Shown: positions 54,120 to 63,374 of the stretch, piece by piece
Numbering within the stretch: the stretch's first letter is position 1
Layout of the letters: each line of letters opens with the position of its first letter
Assembly (NCBI RefSeq): GCF_900101115.1
Contig: NZ_FNFU01000004.1
Location: 1-64,000, forward strand
Direction of reading: 5' to 3'
DNA length: 64,000 bases
Source: Cryobacterium psychrotolerans
Lineage (GTDB): Bacteria > Actinomycetota > Actinomycetes > Actinomycetales > Microbacteriaceae
The notes under the pieces: model-generated
The model's input: only the letters and a program-made list of their open reading frames with translations
What the model was told of the DNA's origin: nothing
The model's database searches: none
Position numbers and translations under genes: made by a program

Positions 54120-54869
54120 TTATTTTTTGCCTTGGGCGGCCACCGCGGCGGCGCCGGCAGCGGCGGCCTCCGGGTCGAGGTACTCGCCCGGGCCGAGCGG
54201 CATGAGGTCTTCACCGAGCTTGTAGACGAGCGGGATGCCGGTGGGGATGTTCAACTCGGCGATGTCGGCGTCGGAGATGCCGTCGAGGTGCTTGACCAGC
54301 GCCCGCAGCGAGTTGCCGTGGGCGGTGACGAGCACGGTCTTGCCGCTGCGCAGGTCCGCCGCGATGTCGGACTCCCAGTAGGGCAGCATCCGCTCGACCA
54401 CGTCTTGCAGGCACTCGGTGCGCGGCACGGCGTCGCCGAGGCCCGCGTAACGAGGGTCGTTCACCTGGGACCACCGGGAGTCGTCGGCGAGCACGGGCGG
54501 CGGAACGTCGTACGAGCGGCGCCACAGCTGGAACTGCTCCGGGCCGAACTTGTCGAGCGTCTCCGCCTTGTCCAGGCCCTGCAATGCGCCGTAGTGGCGT
54601 TCGTTCAGGCGCCAGGAGCGCTTGACGTCGATCCAGGACCGGTTGGTCTGCTCGAGCGCGAGATCGGCGGTCTGGATCGCGCGGGTCAGCACTGAGGTGT
54701 GCACGACGTCGGGGAGCAGGCCGGATTCGGCGATGAGCTCGCCGGCACGGCGGGCCTCGATGATGCCCTGTTCGCTGAGCCTCACATCCACCCACCCGGT
54801 GAAGAGGTTCTGCTGGTTCCACAGGCTCTGGCCGTGGCGGAGAAGGATGAGTGTGTAGGGGGCTGGCAT
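54120..54869 (-). CDS. gpmA: 2,3-bisphosphoglycerate-dependent phosphoglycerate mutase
   Basis: A 249-residue glycolytic enzyme interconverting 3- and 2-phosphoglycerate through a phosphohistidine. Catalytic His12 is in [31 protein letters not shown] and [17 protein letters not shown] (second His) follow in order. The C-terminal tail is Ala-rich, ending AAQGKK. Copies C and D of the 61-bp repeat flank the gene on both sides. Confidence 0.97.
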   Translation of the reverse strand: MPAPYTLILLRHGQSLWNQQNLFTGWVDVRLSEQGIIEARRAGELIAESGLLPDVVHTSVLTRAIQTADLALEQTNRSWIDVKRSWRLNERHYGALQGLDKAETLDKFGPEQFQLWRRSYDVPPPVLADDSRWSQVNDPRYAGLGDAVPRTECLQDVVERMLPYWESDIAADLRSGKTVLVTAHGNSLRALVKHLDGISDADIAELNIPTGIPLVYKLGEDLMPLGPGEYLDPEAAAAGAAAVAAQGKK

Positions 54870-54901
54870 GTCTCAACTCTACCGAGAGCGGGCACACCCT
54901 C

Positions 54902-54962
54902 CGCGAAACCGCAGTTGTGCGCGTAATAATGCGGTTTTAGCGCGCACAACTGCGGTTTCGCG
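54902..54962. repeat. 61-bp inverted repeat, copy D
   Basis: The fourth copy of the element, starting CGCGAAACCGCAGTTGTGCG and ending CAACTGCGGTTTCGCG, with an AT-rich altered centre. It sits 32 bp upstream of the gpmA ATG and 50 bp after the ygfZ stop, between two minus-strand genes. A 24-bp G-rich tandem repeat follows. Confidence 0.93.
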
Positions 54963-54963
54963 G

Positions 54964-55011
54964 GATGGGGATGGGGCGGGGAAGGGGGATGGGGATGGGG
55001 CGGGGAAGGGG
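54964..55011 (+). repeat. 24-bp G-rich tandem repeat (G-quadruplex type)
   Basis: Two exact, adjacent 24-bp units (54964-54987 and 54988-55011), each GATGGGG-ATGGGGC-GGGGAAGGGG. There are eight runs of four or more G separated by 1-2 nt, a textbook G4-forming pattern on the plus strand. It abuts the ygfZ stop codon. Confidence 0.95.
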
Positions 55012-55012
55012 G

Positions 55013-56176
55013 TTAGCGGTGGGGAGTGCGGATGCCGAGGCGCGGGAGCCGCGGGATGTCGGCGACGGACCCGGCGGACTGCGGCACGATCACTTCCTGG
55101 GCGGCCGCAATCGAGATCCCCTCCGACTGCACGAAGAGGGTGCTCGTCGCCGGAATGGCGCGCTTGACCACGGCCAGCGCGATCGGCCCCAGTTCGTAGT
55201 GCCGGGCACTCGAGGTGATCTGCCCGACGGGAACCCGTTCCGGCTCTCCGCCCGGCAGCCTGCGGTCCGCCCACACCTCGTCGCCGTGCACGGGAAGCAC
55301 CGAGTCGGAACCGTCCAGGTGCAGCAGCACGAGGCGGCGCGGCGGATGCCCGAGGTTGTGCACCTTGGCCACCGTTTCCTGGCCCCGGTAGCAGCCCTTG
55401 TTCAGGTGCACGGCGGTGCGCAGCCAGTCGAGCTCGTGCGGGATGGTCTTCTCGTCGACTTCGGTGGCCGCCCGCGGACGCCACGCCGCGATGCGGAGCG
55501 CCTCGAAGGCCAGCAGCCCGGCGACGGCGATGCTGCCTTGGGCGGCGGCCTCACGCAGTCCGGCCAGGGCGGCCCTGGGCACGAGGACTTCGCTCCAGAG
55601 CCAGGTCGCACCGGGGTGAACCGGGGCGTCGGCGTATTGGTAACCGCCCGCGGCCACGCCGGACCACGGATCGCGCCAGACGAGCGGCATCCCGTTCGGC
55701 GCGGCCGGTTCGAGACCCAGCGCGGCCGGCTCGGGAGCCATGGTGCCGATCACCGCGTAGTCTTCCGTCCGGTCGGTGATCTCCACCCGGAGCATGAACC
55801 GCATCTTCTCCAGCCAGGCCTGCAACCCGGGAAGCTCGGCCGCCTCGAGGAGCAGGTAGGTTTCGACGCCGTCGTCGATGACGCTCATCGCGAACTGGAG
55901 CCGGCCGGTCGGATCGAGGAGGAGCGTTTCGGTGGACACGCCGGGGGCCAGGCTCCGCAGCTCCTGGCTGGAGAGCGAGTTGAGCCAGCTCAGCCGGTCC
56001 GGTCCGGAGACCCCGAGAACCCCGTGGTGGGAGAGGTCGACGATGGCGTCGCCGGCCAGCAGCCTGCGCTGTTCAATCATCGGGTTGCCGTAGTGAGCGG
56101 CCACGCCGGCGCCCCGCCCGTCGGCCTGCACGGCGCCGTCGACGCGCAGCAGGGGGGAGCCGTCTGGTGTGGTCAT
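55013..56176 (-). CDS. ygfZ: Folate-binding YgfZ/GcvT-like protein
   Basis: A 387-residue protein of the GcvT/YgfZ fold that binds tetrahydrofolate and assists Fe-S cluster assembly or repair. The family signature KGCYRGQETVAK has its conserved Cys at about residue 255. The N-terminal GcvT-like region includes VDLSHHGVLGVSGPDRLSWLNSL. The ATG at 56176 lies 4 bp after the nitrobindin-like gene stop, so the genes form one operon. The frame extends further upstream but overlaps that gene. Confidence 0.92.
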   Translation of the reverse strand: MTTPDGSPLLRVDGAVQADGRGAGVAAHYGNPMIEQRRLLAGDAIVDLSHHGVLGVSGPDRLSWLNSLSSQELRSLAPGVSTETLLLDPTGRLQFAMSVIDDGVETYLLLEAAELPGLQAWLEKMRFMLRVEITDRTEDYAVIGTMAPEPAALGLEPAAPNGMPLVWRDPWSGVAAGGYQYADAPVHPGATWLWSEVLVPRAALAGLREAAAQGSIAVAGLLAFEALRIAAWRPRAATEVDEKTIPHELDWLRTAVHLNKGCYRGQETVAKVHNLGHPPRRLVLLHLDGSDSVLPVHGDEVWADRRLPGGEPERVPVGQITSSARHYELGPIALAVVKRAIPATSTLFVQSEGISIAAAQEVIVPQSAGSVADIPRLPRLGIRTPHR

Positions 56177-56180
56177 GGTG

Positions 56181-56792
56181 CTACTCCGCCCTGGCCAGGC
56201 GTCCGGATGCGTGGGTCCGCAGGTCCTGGCCGAGTGCCGCGATGTCCCACGCCCAGAGGAGGTGCTTCTCGACGAGGCCGTAGAGACGCGTCGCGGCGGT
56301 GTAGGGCTTGGCGCCCGACGTGTGCAGGACGGCATCCGTCACCAGGTCGATCCGCGCTCCCTTGACCTGGCCGAGGTAGAGCTCGGCGACACCGCCGGGA
56401 TGCACGAGCGTTACTTCGATGTCGAACCCGCCGTCCGGGTTTCGAAGTGTTTCAACCTCTTCGGCGCTCGCATAGGGCCGGTCGCCCAGGCCGGGGATGA
56501 GGCCGGGTCCCGGATCTCCCTCGCCCTGGCTGCGATGCAGGCGCCAGTACCCGGTCTCGGTGACCAGCGGCGTCGGCTCGTCGGTCGTGCCGGGGGCCGG
56601 CTCAAGCCAGGTGTACGAGTTGTAGTTCAGGTGCGGAAGGCCGTCGTGGCTGAAGCTGATCCTCTGGCCGAACTCGCGGGTGACCGACTCGTCGCCGATC
56701 GTGTAGTCCAGGACTCCGGAGCCTTCCCAGACCCCGATCAGCCACGACAGTGGCACCAGTTCGGACGGCAGGTGGGCCGGAAGCTCGAACAT
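56181..56792 (-). CDS. Nitrobindin-like heme-binding beta-barrel protein (FABP-like)
   Basis: A 203-residue protein of the DUF1794/nitrobindin family, a 10-stranded barrel that binds ferric heme. The GxWxGxG motif is at residues 20-26 (GVWEGSG); NYNSYTWLEP and ETGYWRLHRS follow. A His in RTHASGRL near the C-terminus is a candidate heme ligand. Mycobacterial Rv0813c is the comparable protein and also lies near ygfZ, glnR and mshD genes. A role in nitric-oxide or peroxynitrite handling is known for some members; here it is inference. Confidence 0.88.
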   Translation of the reverse strand: MFELPAHLPSELVPLSWLIGVWEGSGVLDYTIGDESVTREFGQRISFSHDGLPHLNYNSYTWLEPAPGTTDEPTPLVTETGYWRLHRSQGEGDPGPGLIPGLGDRPYASAEEVETLRNPDGGFDIEVTLVHPGGVAELYLGQVKGARIDLVTDAVLHTSGAKPYTAATRLYGLVEKHLLWAWDIAALGQDLRTHASGRLARAE

Positions 56793-56797
56793 TGTGG

Positions 56798-56911
56798 TTA
56801 CCGCTGCCCCCGGAACAGCCTGAGCAGCACGATCACGGAGACCCCGGCGATCGCCAGGCTGGCCAGCGCCAGCAGGCCCAGAAAGAGAAGTTCGAGTGCG
56901 ATCGTCGACAT
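56798..56911 (-). CDS. 37-residue single-helix membrane peptide
   Basis: A short ATG frame, MSTIALELLFLGLLALASLA then IAGVSVIVLLRLFRGQR, ending TAA. It is one long hydrophobic helix with a basic C-terminus. It ends 5 bp before the nitrobindin-like gene on the same strand, so it appears to head the operon with that gene and ygfZ. Its length and position suggest a real small membrane protein; no family is known to me. Confidence 0.6.
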   Translation of the reverse strand: MSTIALELLFLGLLALASLAIAGVSVIVLLRLFRGQR

Positions 56912-56945
56912 GGCTTGAGTCTACCCGTCGAGAGGGGGCCGGACT

Positions 56946-57209
56946 CTAACCGAGTCCGATGACGGCGAAATATCCGGTCGCCAACGCGAGCACGACGACC
57001 GCGCCGACAACGCTCGAGGTGACCCGGTTCACGTAGCCTTCCTTGCGCCCGGTCGCGAGCTGCACGCAGAGCGTGGCGAGCGTGCAGCCGGCCAGGGACA
57101 GGCCGATCCAGACGAGTTCCTGGCCCCGGGCGGAGAAGATCCCGGTCAGTACCGCGCACACGACGGCGAGGAGCCACACGACCCCGATGCTCTTCCACTG
57201 CCAGCTCAC
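56946..57209 (-). CDS. Small three-helix membrane protein
   Basis: An 87-residue protein with three hydrophobic helices (about 7-25, 33-50 and 64-86). The frame begins at a GTG (MSWQWKSIGVVWLL, typical of the DUF2530/DUF2537-like class of tiny actinobacterial membrane proteins). A GGGAGG lies directly against the GTG, too close for normal initiation, so the start is uncertain. It is transcribed away from the GlnR-like gene. Confidence 0.62.
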   Translation of the reverse strand: MSWQWKSIGVVWLLAVVCAVLTGIFSARGQELVWIGLSLAGCTLATLCVQLATGRKEGYVNRVTSSVVGAVVVLALATGYFAVIGLG

Positions 57210-57282
57210 CCTCCCATTGTGCCCTGCCGCGGGCCGGTTCCGCGGCAGGTAGTATGGGGCGCACCGAACTTGGAGGATGCGC

Positions 57283-57975
57283 GTGGCGCAGTTGTTGATC
57301 CTGACCTCGGCGGTCAACAATGAGGTTCTTCCCGCCCTGCAGTTACTGTCGCACGGCATGCGGCTCATCCCTGCGCAACCGCACCACCTGATCTCGGCGC
57401 CCGAGTCCGACCTGATCCTGGTCGACGCGCGGGACAACCTGATGGCTTCCCGGTCGCTCTGCCAGATCCTCCGGACCACCGGGATTTCGGTCCCCCTCCT
57501 GGTCGTCATCACCGAGGGCGGCCTCACCGCGGTCAGCCCGGACTGGGGCGTCGACGATGTGATCCTCGACACCGCGGGACCGGCCGAGGTCGACGCGCGC
57601 ATCCGTCTGGCCGTCGGGCGCGCGCAGGTCACCGCGACGTCGCCGATGATCCGGGCGGCCGGCATCGTCATCGACGAGGCCAGCTACTCGGCCAAGGTGC
57701 ACGGCAAGCCGCTCGACCTGACCTACAAGGAATTCGAGCTCCTGCGTTTCCTGGCCGCCCACCCCTCGCGCGTCTTCACCAGGGAACAACTGCTCAGCGA
57801 GGTCTGGGGCTACGACTACTTCGGCGGCACGCGCACGGTCGACGTGCACGTCCGGCGCCTGCGTGCGAAGCTGGGCGACCACGAGTCGGTCATCGGCACC
57901 GTGCGAAACGTCGGGTACCGCTTCAATGTCAGCGAGGAGGAGGACGAACGTGTCCCTCACACTCACGGTTCCTGA
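57283..57975 (+). CDS. glnR: GlnR-like orphan response regulator
   Basis: A 230-residue OmpR-class regulator. Its receiver keeps one Asp (ILVDARDN, Asp48) but lacks the acidic pocket and the conserved Lys, like GlnR, which is active without phosphorylation. The winged helix has [23 protein letters not shown] and [16 protein letters not shown]. GlnR governs nitrogen metabolism in actinobacteria, and its neighbour mshD is the same as in mycobacteria. I chose the GTG at 57283 because GGAGG (57272-57276) is 6 nt before it and only 0 nt before the ATG at 57277. A TAGTAT -10 box stands at about 57250. Confidence 0.85.
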   Translation: MAQLLILTSAVNNEVLPALQLLSHGMRLIPAQPHHLISAPESDLILVDARDNLMASRSLCQILRTTGISVPLLVVITEGGLTAVSPDWGVDDVILDTAGPAEVDARIRLAVGRAQVTATSPMIRAAGIVIDEASYSAKVHGKPLDLTYKEFELLRFLAAHPSRVFTREQLLSEVWGYDYFGGTRTVDVHVRRLRAKLGDHESVIGTVRNVGYRFNVSEEEDERVPHTHGS

Positions 57976-58834
57976 CCTGTCGGATGCCGCCACCCGGGCG
58001 CGCTTCGAGTCCGTCGCCGCGGCTGCGACCGCGGTCGACGGCCACCCGCCGTTCAACGAACAGGCGATGCTCGACCTCGCGTCGGGCCGCCGCACCCCGC
58101 TGCTGATCTCCGTGGGCGACGAGCCTGTCGGGGCCGCGATCCTCGGGCAGGGCGAACTCGACTTCGTCATCGCGCCCGCCCATCGAGGCCACGGCCACGG
58201 CGGCGAAGCCCTCCGGCAGATCCTGGCCGACGCACCCGACCAGCTCACCGCCTGGTCGCACGGGGACCATCCGGCCGCGCGCGTCCTGGCCAATCGTTAC
58301 CGCCTGGCCGCCGCTCGCACCCTGCTTCAGCTGGGCGCCTCGCTGACCCGTGAGATCCCGGCCGAGGCCGCGCCGGCCGCACACTCCGGCGCCCGGATCA
58401 GCGCGTTCCGCCCCGGCGTGGACGACGAGGAATGGGTCGCCCTCAACGCACTCGTCTTCGCGAGCCACCCGGAACAGGGCTCGCTCACCCTGGCCGACCT
58501 CGCGGCCCGGCAGACGGAGCCGTGGTTCGACCCGGGCGATTTCCTGCTCGCCCGCGACGAAGCCACCGGGGCGCTGATCGGCTACACCTGGCTCAAGATC
58601 GAGCCGGGGTCGCCGAGCGGCGAGATCTATGTGGTCGGCGTCCACCCGGATGCCGCCGGCCGCGGCCTCGGCCGCGCGCTGCTGCTCGCCGGGATGGAGC
58701 GCCTCCGGGACCGCGGCTGCACGTCGGTGACGCTCTACGTTGAGGCGCACAACACCCCGGCCGTGAACCTGTATCGCTCGCTCGGCTTCACCGATCACAC
58801 GGTCGACGTCCAGTACCGCCGGCTGCCGAGTTAA
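57950..58834 (+). CDS. mshD: Mycothiol synthase
   Basis: A 294-residue enzyme of two GNAT domains (about 1-140 and 150-294) that acetylates the Cys amine of Cys-GlcN-Ins, the last step of mycothiol synthesis. The active C-terminal domain has the acetyl-CoA loop [21 protein letters not shown] and the family's [19 protein letters not shown]. The first domain has the related [14 protein letters not shown]. It overlaps the GlnR-like gene by 26 bp and starts at a GTG with GAGGAGGAGGA upstream. Mycothiol is restricted to actinobacteria. Confidence 0.94.
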   Translation: MSLTLTVPDLSDAATRARFESVAAAATAVDGHPPFNEQAMLDLASGRRTPLLISVGDEPVGAAILGQGELDFVIAPAHRGHGHGGEALRQILADAPDQLTAWSHGDHPAARVLANRYRLAAARTLLQLGASLTREIPAEAAPAAHSGARISAFRPGVDDEEWVALNALVFASHPEQGSLTLADLAARQTEPWFDPGDFLLARDEATGALIGYTWLKIEPGSPSGEIYVVGVHPDAAGRGLGRALLLAGMERLRDRGCTSVTLYVEAHNTPAVNLYRSLGFTDHTVDVQYRRLPS

Positions 58835-58891
58835 GCGGCCGTCGACGAGCCTTCGTCACCCGCGCGCGGGCTGCGGTGTAAGGATGGACAG

Positions 58892-61066
58892 ATGGACGGC
58901 GATAACATCCAGGCGGACTCCGGCCTCGGCAGCGACTTTGATGACGATTTCGACCCGCTGGTCAGCGAGAACGACCCCGCGCTGCCCAGTGACAGGTATC
59001 TCGACCGCGAGCTCAGCTGGCTCGCCTTCAACCAGCGCGTGCTGGAGCTGGCCGAGGACCCGGACCTCCCCGTGCTCGAGCGGGCGAACTTCCTCGCCAT
59101 CTTCGCGAGCAACCTGGACGAGTTCTTCATGGTGCGCGTGGCCGGGCTCAAGCGCCGCATCCTGACCGGGCTGGCCGTGCCCACGAACATCGGCCGGGCG
59201 CCGCAGGAAGCCCTCTCCGACATCTCCCGCGCCGCGCATGTGCTGCAGGATCGCCACGCCAGGGCGTTCGAGGTGCTGGTGCGCCCCGCCCTGGCCGACG
59301 CCGGAGTGCACATCGTCCGCTGGGAGAGCCTCGGCGAAGCCGAGCGCGCGTCGCTGCGCAACTACTTCGGCAACCAGGTCTTCCCGGTCCTGATGCCCCT
59401 CGCGGTCGACCCGGTGCATCCGTTCCCCTACATCTCCGGACTCTCCCTCAACCTCGCCGTGCGGGTGCGCAACCCGAAGACCGGCAAGCAGGAGTTCGCC
59501 CGGCTCAAGGTTCCGACCATGCTCCCCCGCTTCGTGCGGGTCGACCCCGCCGAGGGCGTCGAGAACCTCCGCTTCATCACCCTCGAAGACCTCATCGCGA
59601 ACCACCTCGGCGACCTCTTCCCCGGGATGGAGATCCTCGAGCACCACGTCTTCCGCGTCACCCGCAACGAGGACGTCGAAATCGACGAGGACGAGACCGA
59701 GAACCTGATCAAGGCGCTGGAGAAGGAACTGCTCCGCCGCCGGTTCGGCCCGCCCATCCGGCTCGAAATCACCGAGAGCATGGACGACGTCACCCTGGGC
59801 CTGCTGGTGCGGGAGCTGGATGTCACCGAGCACGAGGTCTACCGGCTGCCCGCGCCGCTCGACCTCGGCGGCCTGTTCGACCTGCGGATCGACCGGCCGG
59901 ACCTGCACTTCCCGAGGCATGTGCCCACGACGGCCGTGCAGCTCATGCCGGCCGAGCCCAACGCCGAACCGGACATCTTCAGCGCCATCGGCCGCCAGGA
60001 CATCCTGCTGCACCACCCGTACGAATCGTTCGCGACGAGCGTGCAGGCCTTCCTCGAACAGGCCGCCGCCGACCCGAACGTGCTCGCCATCAAGCAGACG
60101 CTGTACCGCACCTCCGGCGACAGCCCCATCGTGTCCGCGCTCATCGACGCGGCGGAATCGGGCAAGCAGGTGCTCGCCCTGGTCGAGATCAAGGCCCGGT
60201 TCGACGAGCAGGCCAACATCTCCTGGGCGCGGAAGCTGGAGAAGGCCGGGGTGCATGTCGTCTACGGGCTCGTGGGCCTGAAGACGCACTGCAAGCTGGC
60301 CCTGGTCGTGCGCAACGAGCAGGGCGTGCTGCGCCACTACAGCCACATCGGCACGGGCAACTACAACCCGAAGACCAGCCGCCTCTACGAAGACCTCGGG
60401 CTCCTGACCGCGGACCCCCAGGTCGGCAAGGACCTCACCCGACTCTTCAACGAACTCTCCGGCTACGCGATCGAGAAGAAGTTCAAGCGTCTCCTCGTCG
60501 CCCCGCTGCACCTCCGCAGGGCGCTGCTCAAGCGGATCGCGGACGAAACGGCCAGCGCCGTCGCCGGCAAGCCGTCGGGCATCCGGATCAAGGTGAACTC
60601 CATGGTCGACGAGGCCATCATCGACGCCCTGTACCGGGCCAGCCAGGCCGGGGTGCGGGTCGACGTCTGGGTGCGCGGCATCTGCAGCCTGAAACCCGGC
60701 GTGCCCGGGATGAGCGAGAACATCCGGGTGCGGTCGATCCTGGGCCGTTACCTCGAGCATTCACGGATTTTCTCCTTCCACACCGGAGGCGACCCGCAGG
60801 TTTACATTGGCAGCGCCGACATGATGCACCGAAACCTCGACCGTCGGGTGGAGGCGCTGGTGCGCCTGGTCGACTCCGAGCATCTCGCCGAGATCGACGC
60901 GCTGTTCACCCGGGCAATGGACGACCGCACGTCCTCGTGGTGGCTCGACGCGACCGGGGAGTGGACGCGCCATCACCAGGACGACGCCGGCCACCCGCTC
61001 GACGACATGCAGAACCGGCTCATGCAACAGACGATTCACCGCAAGCGCCCGGTGGGCCGCCGATGA
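58892..61066 (+). CDS. ppk1: Polyphosphate kinase 1
   Basis: A 724-residue enzyme making long-chain polyphosphate from ATP. The N-terminal ([19 protein letters not shown]), head and two phospholipase-D-like C-terminal domains are complete. The autophosphorylated His is in [14 protein letters not shown] (His485). An acidic 25-residue N-terminal tail is extra. Its TGA overlaps the ATG of the Nudix protein (ATGA). It lies between phoU and pstSC, consistent with phosphate storage under RegX3 control, though I saw no PHO box directly upstream. Confidence 0.96.
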   Translation: MDGDNIQADSGLGSDFDDDFDPLVSENDPALPSDRYLDRELSWLAFNQRVLELAEDPDLPVLERANFLAIFASNLDEFFMVRVAGLKRRILTGLAVPTNIGRAPQEALSDISRAAHVLQDRHARAFEVLVRPALADAGVHIVRWESLGEAERASLRNYFGNQVFPVLMPLAVDPVHPFPYISGLSLNLAVRVRNPKTGKQEFARLKVPTMLPRFVRVDPAEGVENLRFITLEDLIANHLGDLFPGMEILEHHVFRVTRNEDVEIDEDETENLIKALEKELLRRRFGPPIRLEITESMDDVTLGLLVRELDVTEHEVYRLPAPLDLGGLFDLRIDRPDLHFPRHVPTTAVQLMPAEPNAEPDIFSAIGRQDILLHHPYESFATSVQAFLEQAAADPNVLAIKQTLYRTSGDSPIVSALIDAAESGKQVLALVEIKARFDEQANISWARKLEKAGVHVVYGLVGLKTHCKLALVVRNEQGVLRHYSHIGTGNYNPKTSRLYEDLGLLTADPQVGKDLTRLFNELSGYAIEKKFKRLLVAPLHLRRALLKRIADETASAVAGKPSGIRIKVNSMVDEAIIDALYRASQAGVRVDVWVRGICSLKPGVPGMSENIRVRSILGRYLEHSRIFSFHTGGDPQVYIGSADMMHRNLDRRVEALVRLVDSEHLAEIDALFTRAMDDRTSSWWLDATGEWTRHHQDDAGHPLDDMQNRLMQQTIHRKRPVGRR

Positions 61067-62001
61067 CCGAGACCGCGGTATACGCGGCGGGCGCCGTGTG
61101 CTGGCGACTCGTCGAGGGCAAGCCGCACGTGCTCCTGATCCACCGGACCGTGCACGGCGACGTGACCATCCCCAAGGGGAAGGTCGACCCCGGCGAGTCC
61201 CTCCCCCGCACCGCCGTGCGGGAAATCGAGGAGGAGACCGGCCTGGCCGTCGCGCTCGGCGTGCCGCTGGGCGTATCGCACTACGACCTGCCGGGCGGGC
61301 GGGAGAAGATCGTGCACTACTGGGCCGCCGAGGTGACCCCGGAGGCGATCCGGCGTTCGACGTTCGTGCCCAACGGTGAGGTCGCCGCGATCGAGTGGGT
61401 CACGATCAAGAAGGCCAGGACCTACCTGAGCTACGGCGCCGACGTCGAAATTCTCGAGTCGTTCGCCCGGCTGGTCGACAACGGGGTCACGAACACGTTC
61501 GCCCTCATCGCCCTGCGCCATGCGAAGGCCGCGCCGCCGCGCAGCTGGGAAGGGCCGGACAGCACGAGACCGCTCACCGAACACGGCGTGCAGCAGGCGG
61601 CCGGAATCGTGGAGGCGATCACCGCGTGGCGGCCCCGTCGGATCTTCACGAGCACCGCGACGCGGTGCGTGACGACCGTCGCTCCCCTGGCCGCAGCCAC
61701 CGGCATGAAGATCAAGCGCACCGAGCGACTCAGCCAGGAGGCCTTCGAGGAGGGCACCGGCGATGTGCGCGCGGCAATCGGCAAACGGGTTCGGGCCCGC
61801 AAGACGGCCGTGCTCTGCAGCCACGGCCCGGTGCTCCCGGAGATCCTGCGCGAAATCGCGTTGGCCACCGGAACCACGATCGGCGTTTACATTGCGGATG
61901 CCGCCGACCTCGAACCCGGCGGATTCTCGGTCGTTCACCTGTCGACGGATAACCCGAGTTCGGGCATCATCACAATAGAAACTCATTCGCCCCGGGTGTG
62001 A
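61063..62001 (+). CDS. Nudix hydrolase fused to phosphohistidine phosphatase (MutT1-type)
   Basis: A 312-residue fusion. Residues 5-140 are a Nudix domain with a complete box ([20 protein letters not shown]-type). Residues 148-312 are a SixA-like histidine phosphatase with LRHAKA and SHGPVL. Mycobacterial MutT1 has this layout and hydrolyses 8-oxo-dGTP, 8-oxo-GTP and diadenosine polyphosphates; it is also next to ppk1 there. A role in nucleotide sanitation is therefore likely. It is coupled to ppk1 by a 4-bp overlap. Confidence 0.92.
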   Translation: MTETAVYAAGAVCWRLVEGKPHVLLIHRTVHGDVTIPKGKVDPGESLPRTAVREIEEETGLAVALGVPLGVSHYDLPGGREKIVHYWAAEVTPEAIRRSTFVPNGEVAAIEWVTIKKARTYLSYGADVEILESFARLVDNGVTNTFALIALRHAKAAPPRSWEGPDSTRPLTEHGVQQAAGIVEAITAWRPRRIFTSTATRCVTTVAPLAAATGMKIKRTERLSQEAFEEGTGDVRAAIGKRVRARKTAVLCSHGPVLPEILREIALATGTTIGVYIADAADLEPGGFSVVHLSTDNPSSGIITIETHSPRV

Positions 62002-62029
62002 CCCGGTCGGTGGCAGGTTGCCCGCAGCC

Positions 62030-62084
62030 GTTCACCTCCCGTTCACCAACCGGGGGGAGGTCCGTTAACCCGCCCGGGTAGCGT
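62030..62084 (+). promoter_or_regulatory. PHO box and -10 of pstS
   Basis: Two adjacent 11-bp direct repeats, GTTCACCTCCC and GTTCACCAACC (62030-62051), with a further GTTAACC at 62064. A -10 candidate TAGCGT stands at 62079-62084, 69 bp before the pstS GTG. The layout is that of a PhoP/RegX3-activated promoter. Confidence 0.8.
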
Positions 62085-62153
62085 AGCTCGCGGGCCAGCA
62101 CCGGCCCTGCCCAGCAGTTAGTCACTTGCATTCAACCCTCGAAAGGGATCCTC

Positions 62154-63239
62154 GTGAATTTCAAGCAGTATGGCCGACCCGCGGTCATCGCTATCGCAGC
62201 CGCCCTCGCACTCTCCTCCTGCGCCGCCAACGAGGGCGCAGCCCCCGACAAGGCCGCGAGCGACCTGTCCGGCACGATCAACGCCGGCGGCGCCTCCTCG
62301 CAGCAGGCAGCACAGGAAGCGTGGACCGCCGCCTTCCAGACGACAAACCCCGACGTCACGATCAACTACGACCCCTCCGGCTCCGGAGCGGGCCGCGAAG
62401 CCTTCATCTCCGGCGGCTCCGACTTCGCCGGCTCGGACTCGTTCCTGAAGGACGAAGAGCTGGCGGGCGAGTTCGCCACCTGCGCCCCCGACGCCAAGGC
62501 AGTCGACCTGCCCGTGTACATCTCGCCGATCGCCGTGATCTTCAACGTCGAGGGAGTCACCGACCTCAACCTGGACGCCGCCACGCTCGCCAAGATCTTC
62601 AAGGGCGACATCACGACCTGGAACGACCCGGCAATCGCCGCCCTGAACAAGGACGCGAAGCTCCCGTCGACGCCGATCACCGCCGTGCACCGCTCGGACG
62701 ACTCGGGCACCACGAAGAACTTCGCGGACTACCTGGGCCAGAACGCGCCCGATGTGTGGACCGAAAAGGCCGAAGACCCGTTCCCGTACAAGACCGGCGA
62801 GGGCGCGCAGGGCACCTCCGGTGTCGTTGACGCCGTCACCAATGGCGTGGGCACCATCGGCTACGCCGACGCCTCACGCGCCGGAGACCTGGGCGTCGCA
62901 AAGATCAAGGTCGGCGACAAGTTCGTCGGTTACACCGCGGACGCCGCGGCCGCCGTCGTGAACGACTCGCCCCTCGTAGAGGGCCGCGACGCCAGCGACC
63001 TCGCCATCGCCCTCGACCGCAAGACCACCGACGCGACGCACTACCCGCTCGTTCTGGTGAGCTACGCGATCGTCTGCACCGAGTACGCCGACGCCGACAA
63101 GGCCGCACTCGTCAAGGAGTACGTCGGCTACATGGCGGGCGCCGAGGGACAGGCCGAGGCGGCCAAGTCCGCCGGAGCCGCCCCGCTCTCGACCGAGTTG
63201 CAGGACAAGGTCGCGGCGGTACTGAAAACCGTCAAGTAA
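62154..63239 (+). CDS. pstS: Phosphate-binding lipoprotein PstS
   Basis: A 361-residue periplasmic-type binding protein anchored as a lipoprotein (ALALSSCAAN, Cys23). It has the phosphate-contact motifs GGASSQQAAQEAW, YDPSGSGAGREAFISGG with SDFAGSDS, and RSDDSGTTKNFADYL. It delivers phosphate to the PstCAB importer. It starts with GTG behind GAAAGGGAT. A strong PHO box lies upstream, and a hairpin separates it from pstC. Confidence 0.96.
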   Translation: MNFKQYGRPAVIAIAAALALSSCAANEGAAPDKAASDLSGTINAGGASSQQAAQEAWTAAFQTTNPDVTINYDPSGSGAGREAFISGGSDFAGSDSFLKDEELAGEFATCAPDAKAVDLPVYISPIAVIFNVEGVTDLNLDAATLAKIFKGDITTWNDPAIAALNKDAKLPSTPITAVHRSDDSGTTKNFADYLGQNAPDVWTEKAEDPFPYKTGEGAQGTSGVVDAVTNGVGTIGYADASRAGDLGVAKIKVGDKFVGYTADAAAAVVNDSPLVEGRDASDLAIALDRKTTDATHYPLVLVSYAIVCTEYADADKAALVKEYVGYMAGAEGQAEAAKSAGAAPLSTELQDKVAAVLKTVK

Positions 63240-63251
63240 CACAACTCGAAC

Positions 63252-63299
63252 CTGCCCGGCCCGGAACGTCGCATTGCATGCGGCTGACGGGTCGGGCAG
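63252..63299 (+). terminator. Stem-loop between pstS and pstC
   Basis: CTGCCCGGCCCG and CGGGTCGGGCAG form a 12-bp stem with one G-U pair and an inner smaller hairpin, 13 bp past the pstS stop. There is no U-tract, so it probably protects or partly terminates the pstS message, giving more PstS than PstCAB. Confidence 0.6.
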
Positions 63300-63374
63300 A
63301 CTGGGGTTTGTGGCCGTCGGCTCCATTCCCCCGTTACAACGACTTCACCCAAGCGCTCCAGGGAGACACCGGCA

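Noticed and set aside
58856-60760. A 634-codon minus-strand frame within ppk1
   Set aside because: Shadow of ppk1; Val/Gly/Asp/Arg-biased composition and no recognisable domain.
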